Below, piece by piece: positions 16,459 to 25,136 of a stretch of DNA of 64,000 bases. Position 1 is the stretch's first letter; every line of letters begins with the position of its first letter. The position numbers and the translations under genes are program-made. The notes beneath the pieces were generated by a model that was not told the origin of the DNA, searched no databases, and saw only the letters and a program-made list of their open reading frames with translations. The DNA is taken from NCBI GenBank assembly GCA_947037025.1, contig CAMQSU010000001.1, forward strand, positions 47,522 through 111,521, read 5' to 3'. This DNA is from an uncultured Clostridia bacterium. GTDB taxonomy: Bacteria; Bacillota; Clostridia; Christensenellales; UBA3700.

Positions 16459-18028
16459 TAATATTCTCCTTATCATTCATAGTATTTTCTGATCGTTCAA
16501 TAATATTATCTTCATAGTTGACAGGTGTAATATCCGCATCTTCTGAAATTCTACCGCTGTTATTACAATCTAAAGAATTATCTTCTTTTAATATTGTATC
16601 ACAATTGTCGCAATTTTCAGCAGTTGCTTTACAATTTTTTTCCTTAATTTTAAAAATTTTCCTTCCAAGCTTAGCAATAGAAGCAAAAATATCATACTCG
16701 CCAAAATCTTTTAGTATCTCGTCATCATTTTCAGTACCTTTAGTAGCTCTATCAAGTTTTCTAGGCAAAATCAAATTCATTAAAATGCCGACTACTGTTG
16801 CAAGGAACAAACCTGATAACACAAAGCTAGAACCGATTTTGATACCTCCAACAGCAGTAAGACCGATACCTGTGACAAGTATTGTACCCACAATGATAAG
16901 GTTTCTCGAATTAGTGAAGTCAAGTTTTGACTCTGCAAGAGTTCGTATGCCTACAGATGCAATCATTCCAAAAAGGATAATTTCAATACCACCCTTAACA
17001 GGGTTAGGTATAGTTTGAAGTATAGCACCAAACTTACCGAAAAATCCTAGAATAATTGCAAATACAGCAGTAAGTCTAAGTAGTTTTGGATTATAGTTTT
17101 TAGTTGTTGCAAGCACACCAGTATTCTCAGAATAAGTTGTGTTTGCAGGGCCGCCAAGGAAGCCGGCAATTAGTGTTGCCACACCGTCGCCTAAAACAGT
17201 CCTATGCAAACCGGGATCTTTAAAAAAGTCTTTTTCAACAACCATACCATTAGTCGTAATATCACCAATGTGTTCCATAAAGCTAACTAGCGCAATCGGA
17301 GCAATCGCAACAATAGCAGTTCCGCTAAATTTAGGAAGAGAGAAGAACCCCTCAGTAACATAAGGAATATTAAACCAAGGCGCGTCAATAATAGGTGCAT
17401 AGTTCATAGTATAAACGCCGCTCGCACTAAGAATAGCAGATAATGCATAACCGCAAATTAGCCCGATAAGGATAGGAACAATTTTAAAGAACCCTCTAGC
17501 GAAAATCATGCCAATAATGATGATTGCAAATGTAAACAGAGAAATACTCATCTCTATCGCACCAAATTCAAAAACTTCAGCTGATGATTCAACGTGAAAA
17601 GCATGATTAATAGCAACGCTAGCAAGCCCCATCGCAATAACAATGATAATTGGTCCAGTAACTTCAGCTGGCAATATTTTTCTAATAACATCAGCGCCAA
17701 CTAGGTACACGATGATAGACATTACGCAATAAATTGCACCAGCGATAATTATACCGCCTTGTGCGTATTGAATACCTTCTGTCTGAACTATAGTAGATAG
17801 CGAACCAATAAATGCAAAACTTGATCCTAAAAAAACAGGAACTTTGCATTTAGTAAGCAAATGGAAAGCAAGGGTACCGATACCGGCAGTAACTAAAGCG
17901 ACAGCAGGGCTGAAGCCAGTCAGTAGCGGAACAAGCACGGTTGCACCAAACATGGCAAAAAGATGTTGAATGCTAAGCAAAACTTCTTTGCCAGTGTAAG
18001 GGAGTTTAATTTTCTTAAATTTTTTCAT
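16451..18028 (-). CDS. uraA: Uracil permease, NCS2 family
   Basis: Imports uracil across the membrane by proton symport (family knowledge). The 525-aa protein has the NCS2 core (about residues 10-430) with many membrane segments, starting with [20 protein letters not shown]. The conserved [14 protein letters not shown] region carries the substrate-site glutamate. Unusually, about 90 extra residues follow the core: a hydrophilic acidic tail with four cysteines ([12 protein letters not shown] and LDCNNSG), of no known function. A consensus promoter lies 47-75 bp upstream and a GTGAGG site precedes the ATG. No PyrR attenuator was seen in the leader. Confidence 0.95.
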   Translation of the reverse strand: MKKFKKIKLPYTGKEVLLSIQHLFAMFGATVLVPLLTGFSPAVALVTAGIGTLAFHLLTKCKVPVFLGSSFAFIGSLSTIVQTEGIQYAQGGIIIAGAIYCVMSIIVYLVGADVIRKILPAEVTGPIIIVIAMGLASVAINHAFHVESSAEVFEFGAIEMSISLFTFAIIIIGMIFARGFFKIVPILIGLICGYALSAILSASGVYTMNYAPIIDAPWFNIPYVTEGFFSLPKFSGTAIVAIAPIALVSFMEHIGDITTNGMVVEKDFFKDPGLHRTVLGDGVATLIAGFLGGPANTTYSENTGVLATTKNYNPKLLRLTAVFAIILGFFGKFGAILQTIPNPVKGGIEIILFGMIASVGIRTLAESKLDFTNSRNLIIVGTILVTGIGLTAVGGIKIGSSFVLSGLFLATVVGILMNLILPRKLDRATKGTENDDEILKDFGEYDIFASIAKLGRKIFKIKEKNCKATAENCDNCDTILKEDNSLDCNNSGRISEDADITPVNYEDNIIERSENTMNDKENINE

Positions 18029-18074
18029 ACGAGCCTCACAATATTGATTTATTAATATATTATATTTCTATTGA

Positions 18075-18103
18075 ATTATATCATTTATTGATTAGCAAGT
18101 CAA
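18075..18103 (-). promoter_or_regulatory. Promoter for uraA-upp
   Basis: On the minus strand: TTGACT (18098-18103), 17-bp spacer, TATAAT (18075-18080). Confidence 0.8.
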
Positions 18104-18175
18104 ACAAAATTATTTTGATAAATAGATAAGTTTAATAAAAGCACAAAGTAAAGCAAAATTTATAAAATTATGCTA

Positions 18176-18205
18176 CAAAAAGACGCCACAATGTAAGTAG
18201 CGCCT
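18176..18205 (-). terminator. Terminator after the isomerase gene
   Basis: AGGCGC / GCGTCT stem (one G-T pair) with additional pairing inside, followed on the minus strand by five T. Confidence 0.65.
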
Positions 18206-18253
18206 AATGAAATAAAATATTGTATGTAACAATAGCAGATAATTAAAGATAAA

Positions 18254-19156
18254 TCACCTGTAGTTGATTTGCGGTTTAGGTAATGAACTTGTCACAAAAA
18301 CACGAAGGCTTTTTTGCAAGTAGCTAAGCTTCAAATTATGTTCGCTAGTTTTTTTACCGATAACATTAGGATGAATTTCAAATGCATAAACACCTTTATA
18401 ACCAACTTTTTTAAGCGATTGCATTAGTTTTGCCCAGTTAATATTCCCTGAGCCTACTGAATGATGCGAATCAAGTTTCCCGTTATTATCATGAAGATGC
18501 ACAGTTGCAAGGTCTGCTCCAAGATCAAGTATTTCAGCGCACATATTTGCCGCACCTTTAATCAAGTTAGCGTGACCGGAGTCAAAGCAAAACTTAAAAC
18601 GAGGGTGATCAATACCTTGAAGTACTTTCCTCATTTCAATAGCAGTAGAGCAAGATGTTTCGGTGGCTTGGTTTTTCGATATATCCCAACCGAACATGTT
18701 TTCAATGCAGCAAGTAACGTCATATTCTTCAAGCAGTGGTATTAAACTTTTATAGAAAATGATGTTTTGTTTTATTCTTTCATCTCGATTTTCGTTGTCG
18801 CCAAATTGTAGTGGTGTGTACGGATGAATAATCGTATATTTAGCACCTAGCAAACTAGTAGCCATTATAGATAGCTTCAAAGCATGATTAATTTTTTTCT
18901 GATTTATCATGCTTTTTTGATAAGTTGGAAAAGGGGAGTGCGTTTGACAAACTTCAATGTTGTTATCGACTAAGCATTTCCTCAAATTATTATAATATTC
19001 CTTAGCATCATCAATACTTTCTTTGCATTCAGGCTTGCCTAAATAAAGTCTTAGCAAATTCCAATCAATAGTATCGAAACCGGCCCTTGCAAGCATCTCG
19101 ATTTGAGTGGTTTCAGGATAGCTTGAAACAATACAGTTTTGAATTCCTAATTTCAT
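18254..19156 (-). CDS. Sugar phosphate isomerase/epimerase-like TIM barrel
   Basis: A 300-aa protein of the xylose-isomerase-like TIM-barrel family (AP endonuclease 2 fold). Likely metal ligands are a glutamate in CCIENMFGWD, an aspartate and histidine in FCFDSGHANL, a histidine in TVHLHDNNGKLDSHHSVG, and a glutamate in YAFEIHP. These are the strand-end positions used by family members for Mn/Mg/Zn. Substrate not predictable: candidates are sugar epimerisation, inositol degradation steps or DNA repair. It is monocistronic with an AAGGAG site, its own terminator, and no sugar-transport genes beside it. Confidence 0.85.
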   Translation of the reverse strand: MKLGIQNCIVSSYPETTQIEMLARAGFDTIDWNLLRLYLGKPECKESIDDAKEYYNNLRKCLVDNNIEVCQTHSPFPTYQKSMINQKKINHALKLSIMATSLLGAKYTIIHPYTPLQFGDNENRDERIKQNIIFYKSLIPLLEEYDVTCCIENMFGWDISKNQATETSCSTAIEMRKVLQGIDHPRFKFCFDSGHANLIKGAANMCAEILDLGADLATVHLHDNNGKLDSHHSVGSGNINWAKLMQSLKKVGYKGVYAFEIHPNVIGKKTSEHNLKLSYLQKSLRVFVTSSLPKPQINYR

Positions 19157-19406
19157 AATTATCTCCTTAAACCATTAACAAATAATACATGGTATAATGA
19201 TTAGTAATTTATATTATAATTCCAATATTTATTATATCATAATTATGTAATATTTACAAGTACTAAGTATTTTTTTTCCTGTTTATATTATGAACTATTC
19301 ATTAATATATTTAAAACGCGAAATTATCACTATTTGTTGCATATATATGTTGACTAAATTAAAAAGCATGTGATACAATAACATAAATGACTAAAGAGGG
19401 GTGCGT

Positions 19407-21065
19407 ATGAAATCAATAGAAAATAACGATAATGAAAATATACAATTATTCAACGAAAAAAATATTGAGCAAACGGACTCTCTAGAATATAAAAAAGATG
19501 AAAATATTGACTTGTTGCAAGACGAAAATATTGAACAAAATAAAGATGAAAATGAAGATGAAAATATTGAACAAAACGAGCGAACAAAAAGCAAAAATAA
19601 AAAGAGAAAAACAAGAGAAAAAAGAAAGAGAAAAAAACTGAAGAAATGGCAAATAATAACAATAGCTTGTTTGAGCATATTAGTAGTAGCGGGAATAGCA
19701 GTAGGAAGCACATTTTTAGGAATATATTTAAATGCCTCTGGAGGAACAGAAGTTTCCACATCAGAAGTTGCAGATTTCAAGAGGATGGAAAACATTGTAG
19801 CAACGCATACGATAAACGGAAGTGCGGTAGATAATTTTATCAAAATATCAGAACTTTTACCTGAAGCAAATGCAAGCGATGTAACAATAAGTAACAGCAG
19901 CACAGCGGAAGTTGATGGAGAATATATTAAAATCCATAATATTGGCACTTTCCACATTGTGGTCGGAGAAGCTGTCATGGAGTACAGGGTTGTCGATGGA
20001 TATAATGTAAACAGTGCAGATGAAATAGTAATGGCATCAATAGCAAAAGAAGCGATAGTATTGCAATCAGATATAATCATGGTAAACGTGCAAGATTTGC
20101 CTTCAGCGAATGAAGCGGTGAAGATATCAGAAAGCGTTATATTGTATAAGAGTTTGTACGGAAATGGATACATAATAGATGCATCACACAGAATAGGCAG
20201 CACAAAAAGCTCTGTGTTATTCAATGTGCGAGCGAAGGATGTAAATATCAGTAATGTGCATATTATAGGGAGCAACCCAATTCCCGAAGAAGGAAAAAGT
20301 GTAGTATTTGATGATTACACAATTGGCGGAAATCTAATACTATACACAAGCATTCCCGATACAAGATACCCGTTAGAAGGAGATGTTGCAAGCGGAAAAA
20401 TAGAGTATTCTGTACTTGAGCGCGCGCAAAAGCTAGTTCAAATTGCGGGTGCAGATGTGCAATTGAAAGGCAATATATTGTTAGGTGCAGGCGATGCGTG
20501 CGTATCCGTGCAAGCAACATTAGTAAGACAGTCGGACATAGTAATGGAAGATAATATAATCATTGACCCACAAATTGCAGGCGTATTATTTTGGAAAACG
20601 GAGAATACTGAGAATAATGTACAGGGTGACAAGTTTGCAAAGCTTACAATTAAAGGCAGGTTTGATGTATACAACTGGAAGAACGAAGAAACTGCAGCAG
20701 TTATGCCTGCATCAGAAGGATTATCCGCAACAATAGTAAACGGAGTAATAAGAGAAGCACTATTAAGTGATGACTTTGATGATATGTTGATTAAAAAATA
20801 CGATCATAAATGGGTGCATTTAGGCATAGTTGTAGTATCCTCTAGCGAAGGTGAAAACAAGCCAGAAATTACAGGTTATAATAAGAAAGGAATAGAGTAC
20901 GAAAAAGGCGAATTCCCAATACCAAGTTCGCTTAATAATATAGTAGGAAAAATACTCCGAACTAAAGATATATACGGATATTCTACAACTGACTTTATCG
21001 ATCCATTAGCTGACAAAAAAGTAAATGAAAACATGTTTAAAAGCATTTGGGGCGATCTATATTAA
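19407..21065 (+). CDS. Anchored extracellular protein with acidic/basic N-terminal tail, function unknown
   Basis: A 552-aa protein that I do not recognise. Residues 1-60 are strongly acidic with repeats of the type DENIEQ (three near-copies). Residues 61-82 are highly basic (KKRKTREKRKRKKLKK). A single membrane helix follows (about 84-106). The rest is outside the cell: a beta-rich region, then segments (NVRAKDVNISNVHIIGS, LKGNILLGAGDACVS, IVMEDNIIIDP) whose regular spacing looks like a right-handed beta-helix of the pectate-lyase type (inference). The start at ATG 19407 fits the AGAGGGG site; the GTG at 19401 overlaps that site. It ends before a strong bidirectional terminator. Confidence 0.75.
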   Translation: MKSIENNDNENIQLFNEKNIEQTDSLEYKKDENIDLLQDENIEQNKDENEDENIEQNERTKSKNKKRKTREKRKRKKLKKWQIITIACLSILVVAGIAVGSTFLGIYLNASGGTEVSTSEVADFKRMENIVATHTINGSAVDNFIKISELLPEANASDVTISNSSTAEVDGEYIKIHNIGTFHIVVGEAVMEYRVVDGYNVNSADEIVMASIAKEAIVLQSDIIMVNVQDLPSANEAVKISESVILYKSLYGNGYIIDASHRIGSTKSSVLFNVRAKDVNISNVHIIGSNPIPEEGKSVVFDDYTIGGNLILYTSIPDTRYPLEGDVASGKIEYSVLERAQKLVQIAGADVQLKGNILLGAGDACVSVQATLVRQSDIVMEDNIIIDPQIAGVLFWKTENTENNVQGDKFAKLTIKGRFDVYNWKNEETAAVMPASEGLSATIVNGVIREALLSDDFDDMLIKKYDHKWVHLGIVVVSSSEGENKPEITGYNKKGIEYEKGEFPIPSSLNNIVGKILRTKDIYGYSTTDFIDPLADKKVNENMFKSIWGDLY

Positions 21066-21386
21066 TAAGTAAAATTTTTAGCTATAAAATCAAACAATAT
21101 TTAGTTTTATAGGATAAAATTTTAATGTTTTTTATAATAATAGTACACGTAAAGGTAATTAAATTTAAACCGCAAAAACCATGATATTTTCAAGTAAATA
21201 AATAATTACTTATGCGAATATAATATAGTAATTATTTCACTAAAAAAACAATTAGAAACACAATATTAATACAAACAAATCCCCTTGATTATTTTGATAA
21301 TCAAGGGGATTATTTTATTAAGTTTTTTTTACTTAAAATCTAAAAAAAACAGTCAAATAATAATTAAATATTGCATAAAATTATTA
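21066..21386. other. Intergenic region between convergent genes
   Basis: AT-rich, and holds only the strong bidirectional terminator at 21279-21312. Confidence 0.7.
21279..21312. terminator. Bidirectional terminator
   Basis: A 14-bp perfect stem AATCCCCTTGATTA / TAATCAAGGGGATT, shared by the converging genes ending at 21065 and 21387. The T tracts are modest on both sides. Confidence 0.75.
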
Positions 21387-22550
21387 TTATTTTTTATAAG
21401 GAACAGCAGCTATTAATAGATTTTTCATAACCTCTAGCGCCGCCCAAGTATCGTCGTTTGGTGCAGAAGTAATAACGATATTATTATCAATAAAATCAAA
21501 ATTTTTCAAAGTAGAAAGTTTAGATTTTATTATCTTAGTAACTTGCGGTGCCCAAGTACCATTATCAATAATACCTACTATTTTATTGCGCATGCCTTTT
21601 TGAACCATGTGAGCAATAAGTTCTTCCATCACAGGGAAAAGACTATTTTCATAAGTAGTAGTAGCAAGAACAAGTTTGCTATATTTAAAAGCGTCCTCTA
21701 AGTTTTCCGCCATATCAGATGTAGCTAGGTCAGAAATAGAAACTTTGACATTGCTATCTTTAAGCATTTGATATAAACGTTTTGCGACCATTTCCGTATT
21801 TCCGTAAACTGATGAGTAAGCGATAAAAACGCCATCAACTTCAGGCATATATTTACTCCATGTATCATAAAGGTCAACATAATGACCAATATTTTCATCT
21901 AGTATTTCACCATGAAGCGGACAAATCTTTTTAATTTCGAACCCGCCTAGTTTTTTCAAAAGAGCTTGTACATTGTCGCCAAACTTACCTACAATATTGA
22001 AGTAGTATCTACGAGCTTCGCACTCCCAAGATCCGCCAAGACCGTTAATACCAAACTTGCCGAAAGCATCAGCAGAGAAAAGTGTTTTAGTAGAGCTCTC
22101 ATAAGAAACCATAACTTCAGGCCAGTGAACTAAAGGAGCGGTAACAAAAGTTAGCGAGTGAGAGCCAAAGCTAAGCGTGTCGCCATCAGCAACAACTAAA
22201 GTTTTTGCATTCTTAACAAAGTCATAAAACTGACCTAAAAACTTAAAAGCCATAGCGGTAGCAACAAGTGTAATATTAGGATAAATCTCAACAAGTTTAC
22301 CAATATGGTAAGAGTGATCAGGCTCCACGTGAGAAATTACAAGGTAATCAATATCACGACCATTCAGGTTACTATTAATTTTTTCAATCCAAGCATCACC
22401 AATTTTCCTATCAACAGAATCCATCACGCAAACTTTCTCATCTAAAATAAGATAAGAGTTGTAAGCCATTCCATCTGGTGTAATATATTGACCTTCAAAA
22501 AGGCCATTATCCTCGACATTTACGCCGACATAAACTATTTTATTATTCAT
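21387..22550 (-). CDS. fprA: Flavodiiron protein (anaerobic O2/NO reductase)
   Basis: Reduces O2 to water and/or NO to N2O, protecting an anaerobe. The 387-aa protein has the standard two domains: a metallo-beta-lactamase-like diiron domain (about 1-245) and a flavodoxin domain binding FMN (about 250-385; AYSSVYGNTEMVAKRL is the phosphate loop). All diiron ligands are present: HVEPDH (H, E, D, H), then VHWPEV, SADAFG and the histidine of LHGEIL. There is no fused rubredoxin or flavin-reductase domain, so an external rubredoxin or coenzyme must supply electrons. The GGAGG site precedes the ATG. Monocistronic. Confidence 0.96.
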   Translation of the reverse strand: MNNKIVYVGVNVEDNGLFEGQYITPDGMAYNSYLILDEKVCVMDSVDRKIGDAWIEKINSNLNGRDIDYLVISHVEPDHSYHIGKLVEIYPNITLVATAMAFKFLGQFYDFVKNAKTLVVADGDTLSFGSHSLTFVTAPLVHWPEVMVSYESSTKTLFSADAFGKFGINGLGGSWECEARRYYFNIVGKFGDNVQALLKKLGGFEIKKICPLHGEILDENIGHYVDLYDTWSKYMPEVDGVFIAYSSVYGNTEMVAKRLYQMLKDSNVKVSISDLATSDMAENLEDAFKYSKLVLATTTYENSLFPVMEELIAHMVQKGMRNKIVGIIDNGTWAPQVTKIIKSKLSTLKNFDFIDNNIVITSAPNDDTWAALEVMKNLLIAAVPYKK

Positions 22551-22764
22551 AAAACCTCCACATTATAATATAGTATTTGCTATATACTATATATTATATA
22601 CTAAATAAATAATAAGTCAAGCTATCTATAAATAATAATACAGACTTGCAAAAGTATTGACAAAACAAGTGCAAATATTTACAGAGTGTAAAAACAAAAA
22701 AAACATAAAGTCCTAACAAAATGCAGTTAAATTTAGGCAAATGAATATTATTGATGCAATTTAA

Positions 22765-22793
22765 TAGACAAAAAGGCATATGTATGCTATGAT
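22765..22793 (+). promoter_or_regulatory. Promoter of the cobalamin operon
   Basis: TAGACA (22765-22770), 17-bp spacer, TATGAT (22788-22793) with an extended TGC. It predicts an RNA start near 22800, exactly where the riboswitch P1 stem begins. A second TTGACA at 22657 has a poorer -10. Confidence 0.65.
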
Positions 22794-22799
22794 AATATT

Positions 22800-22955
22800 A
22801 CATTTGGATTAGACGCAATCAATTCTCCGCTAAAATAAGCGAGCAGAATATGAGAGACAGTCTATTAGTAGAGGGAAGAACGGTGCAAATCCGTCGCAAC
22901 TTTCATTGCCGTAATTTAAGCAGGTGCTTAATAAGTCGGATAACCTACCATATGT
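22800..22955 (+). ncRNA. Cobalamin riboswitch aptamer
   Basis: The core GGGAAGAACGGTGCAAATCC (22873-22892) and the B12 box AGTCGGATAACCTACCA (22934-22950) match the cobalamin riboswitch consensus in sequence and order. ACATTTGG (22800-22807) can pair with CCATATGT (22948-22955) to close P1, with one mismatch. The usual CCCGC part of the core is replaced by a T-rich stretch (AACTTTCATTGCCGTAA), so this is a diverged member. It controls the downstream lipoprotein and ECF genes, almost certainly switching them off when cobalamin is plentiful. Confidence 0.83.
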
Positions 22956-23036
22956 GTTATAAATATTTTCTGGATAAGAGAGAATGTAGTTGAATAACCT
23001 TTCGCACAAATGGCTAAAGGCGATTTATTTTGCATG

Positions 23037-23068
23037 CACTTATCTAAGAAAGATGAGTGTGATTTTTT
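23037..23068 (+). terminator. Riboswitch expression-platform terminator
   Basis: CACTTATCT-AAGAA-AGATGAGTG forms a 9-bp stem (one G-T pair), followed by TGATTTTTT. It ends just before the GGAGG site of the first operon gene. This indicates control by premature transcription termination. Confidence 0.75.
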
Positions 23069-23090
23069 ATTATATGGAGGTAAAATATAT

Positions 23091-24389
23091 ATGTTAAATA
23101 AAAGAAAAAGTATCGCAGCGGTGTTAGCAGTATTGCTGATAATGATAATGAGTGTTACATTGCTTGCTGCCTGTGCAAAGGAAGACTTAATACCTGATAT
23201 TAATATTTCGGTGTATTTAGGAGAGGAAGTTTTCGATAATACTAGTAGCAAGCAAATCAAGATTAATGATCTTAAGAAAGACGCAACGGTAGAGGATATG
23301 CTAAATGCAAACACAGCACTTAATGCAGTACTAGTAGATAGTGAATATGGTGCGTATATCACAAGTATAGGCACGTTAATCCCTGCAAATTCAAATCAAT
23401 TTATATCAGTTTTTTCAACGGATGCTAGCTACAAAGGAGATTTTGCAGAGCCTATCACGCATGAAGGTAAGACATTTTACGGATCAAATGTAGGCATAAG
23501 TCAAATGACAGTTGCCGCAAATAATAGTTACGCATTTATGCTAACAACGTATATTCCTGATGAGGAAGTATCAGCTGTCAAACCGATTGATGCTGATACT
23601 AACATAAATGAACTTGCAGAATATTTAAAAGTAGGAATTGAGCCTACTCTTGCACGAAGCGAAAGAATCAATGCACTTATTAAAGCAGGAGTAGTATTTT
23701 CTGATGATAATCTAGATGCATTATCTAAATTGTTAGATACGGAAGCATCAAAATATACGCCAACAGCATTAAATTTAGAGCGTGCGCTACCTAATCTTGG
23801 GTATGTAATATATACAACATCAGCATTACTGCATGTTGGTAAAAAAATACCTGATAGCGTAATAACATACGTTAATAGCGGAGTTTGGATGGGGGGCTTT
23901 ACAGAAGAGTGGAGTACTGGTGTTATGTTGCCGCTTGCGACAGAGCTTGATAAAGCAGGTTATCCAATCACTGTCATAAATAGTGCGATAGATACATTGT
24001 TAGGAGCAGTAAAAGATGGAATATTTGATGTTAGATATGCAGATTCTGCAGGCGTTGCCGTAATTGCATTGTTGCCATATTATGATAAAGAAAATGTGAA
24101 ATTGATAATAGACAAAACAGTATTGGCAATTCAGGCAAAAACAACAAATAATGTAGATGGAAATATATCAAGAACAGCGTATATTTTAGCACTTTCAGTT
24201 GAATTAAATTTTTATAATGTAGAAAACAATTTAGATGATAAAGGCATGTATGATTGGCTAATTTCTAAGCAAAATAGCGACGGAAGCATAGGTGGACGAC
24301 TTGAACCAGTTCAATCATTTAGAGGTCTAGTTAGCTACCAATTAAATAAAAGCGGACAAGGCACATTTTACACATCAAAAGCAAAATAA
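23091..24389 (+). CDS. Transcobalamin-like lipoprotein: DUF4430-like domain plus alpha/alpha toroid
   Basis: A 432-aa lipoprotein, first gene of the riboswitch operon. The signal peptide ends in the lipobox LLAAC (Cys28). Residues about 35-165 form a beta-rich domain resembling DUF4430 (DATVEDMLNANTALNAV..., then YGSNVGISQMTV...YAFMLTTYIP). Residues about 175-432 show alpha/alpha-toroid repeats (prenyltransferase/squalene-cyclase-like), ending with SKQNSDGSIGG and QLNKSGQGTFYTS. Human transcobalamin and intrinsic factor have the same two folds, in the opposite order. With the cobalamin switch upstream and an ECF importer downstream, it is predicted to catch cobalamin outside the cell (inference). 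Start ATG 23091 is fixed by GGAGG. Confidence 0.8.
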   Translation: MLNKRKSIAAVLAVLLIMIMSVTLLAACAKEDLIPDINISVYLGEEVFDNTSSKQIKINDLKKDATVEDMLNANTALNAVLVDSEYGAYITSIGTLIPANSNQFISVFSTDASYKGDFAEPITHEGKTFYGSNVGISQMTVAANNSYAFMLTTYIPDEEVSAVKPIDADTNINELAEYLKVGIEPTLARSERINALIKAGVVFSDDNLDALSKLLDTEASKYTPTALNLERALPNLGYVIYTTSALLHVGKKIPDSVITYVNSGVWMGGFTEEWSTGVMLPLATELDKAGYPITVINSAIDTLLGAVKDGIFDVRYADSAGVAVIALLPYYDKENVKLIIDKTVLAIQAKTTNNVDGNISRTAYILALSVELNFYNVENNLDDKGMYDWLISKQNSDGSIGGRLEPVQSFRGLVSYQLNKSGQGTFYTSKAK

Positions 24390-24446
24390 TTGAAATGAAT
24401 ATTATATATATCGACGCATAATTTTAAGATAAAAAAGGATATAATT

Positions 24447-24950
24447 ATGAAAAAATTATTAATAAAAATAATAGTACTAATTGCAATAATATTGATAAAT
24501 TTATCAATATTTACAGCCTGTGATTTTAAAAGTGTAAATGATCATTATGATATAAATTTAGAAGGCGATTTTGAAGTAAGTTTTCTTATTTCTTGCAACA
24601 CTATATTAACGACAGATGGAGCATTTGATAACTTATCAGAAAGCCTGCAACCATTAATCCCAAAAGACGGTTTAATGTTTGCAAAAACAACTGTATTGTG
24701 CGAAACTTATGATAGTGTGCTAGATATGCTTAAAAAAATATGTGCAAATCAAAAGCTACAATTAACAGCTGGTAGTGATAATTATGTGTCAAGTATCGGT
24801 CATTTAACGGAGCGATTATATTTCAACAATTTAGGCGGATGGATGTATAAAGTAAACGGAAAATTAGCTGATTATGGTGCAGCAGATTACACATTAAAAG
24901 TAGGCGATAATGTCGAGTGGCATTATACTTGCGAACCTAATGATATTTAA
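24447..24950 (+). CDS. DUF4430 (transcobalamin C-terminal-like) lipoprotein
   Basis: A 167-aa protein with a signal peptide and a lipobox-like IFTAC (Cys25). The remainder is one DUF4430 domain: the TYDSVLDMLKKIC helix and the diagnostic end GGWMYKVNGKLADYGAADY, then LKVGDNVEWHYT. DUF4430 is the fold of the C-terminal beta domain of transcobalamin and intrinsic factor, which closes over cobalamin. Together with the preceding toroid lipoprotein it could make a two-part binder on the cell surface (inference). It follows by 57 bp and has an AAAAGGA site. A hairpin with T in its loop (24964-24991) lies after the stop and may reduce expression of the transporter genes relative to the lipoproteins. 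Confidence 0.85.
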   Translation: MKKLLIKIIVLIAIILINLSIFTACDFKSVNDHYDINLEGDFEVSFLISCNTILTTDGAFDNLSESLQPLIPKDGLMFAKTTVLCETYDSVLDMLKKICANQKLQLTAGSDNYVSSIGHLTERLYFNNLGGWMYKVNGKLADYGAADYTLKVGDNVEWHYTCEPNDI

Positions 24951-24963
24951 TAATTATTTATAT

Positions 24964-24991
24964 ATTTCCTAGTTTTTTTTGGCTAGGAAAT
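24964..24991 (+). other. Hairpin between the lipoprotein and transporter genes
   Basis: ATTTCCTAG / CTAGGAAAT stem with a T-rich loop. There is no T tail, so it is more likely a processing or stabilising hairpin than a terminator. Confidence 0.45.
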
Positions 24992-25136
24992 ATTCTGTTA
25001 TTTATACAAAATATAAGCAAAATTTTTAGCAAACAATAACAAATATTTGTCTGGTATTGCATTAAAAAACATTGCAAAAATTATGCTAACTTATCGCAAA
25101 TAAAAGCGAAGTAAATTATTCAAAAAGGAGGTGCAT

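Noticed and set aside
18029..18253. PyrR attenuator before uraA
   Set aside because: No PyrR-binding consensus and no anti-terminator/terminator pair in the short leader.
19401..19406. GTG start for the 19407 gene
   Set aside because: It overlaps the ribosome site AGAGGGG, leaving no spacing; ATG 19407 fits better.
19391..20275. 294-codon minus-strand frame rich in Phe and Ser opposite the 19407 gene
   Set aside because: Composition is that of a frame shadow (runs of F, S, L); the plus-strand frame has a ribosome site and a membrane-protein layout.
22657..22685. Alternative promoter TTGACA for the cobalamin operon
   Set aside because: Its -10 (TACAGA) is poor, and the site at 22765 places the start on the riboswitch P1 stem.
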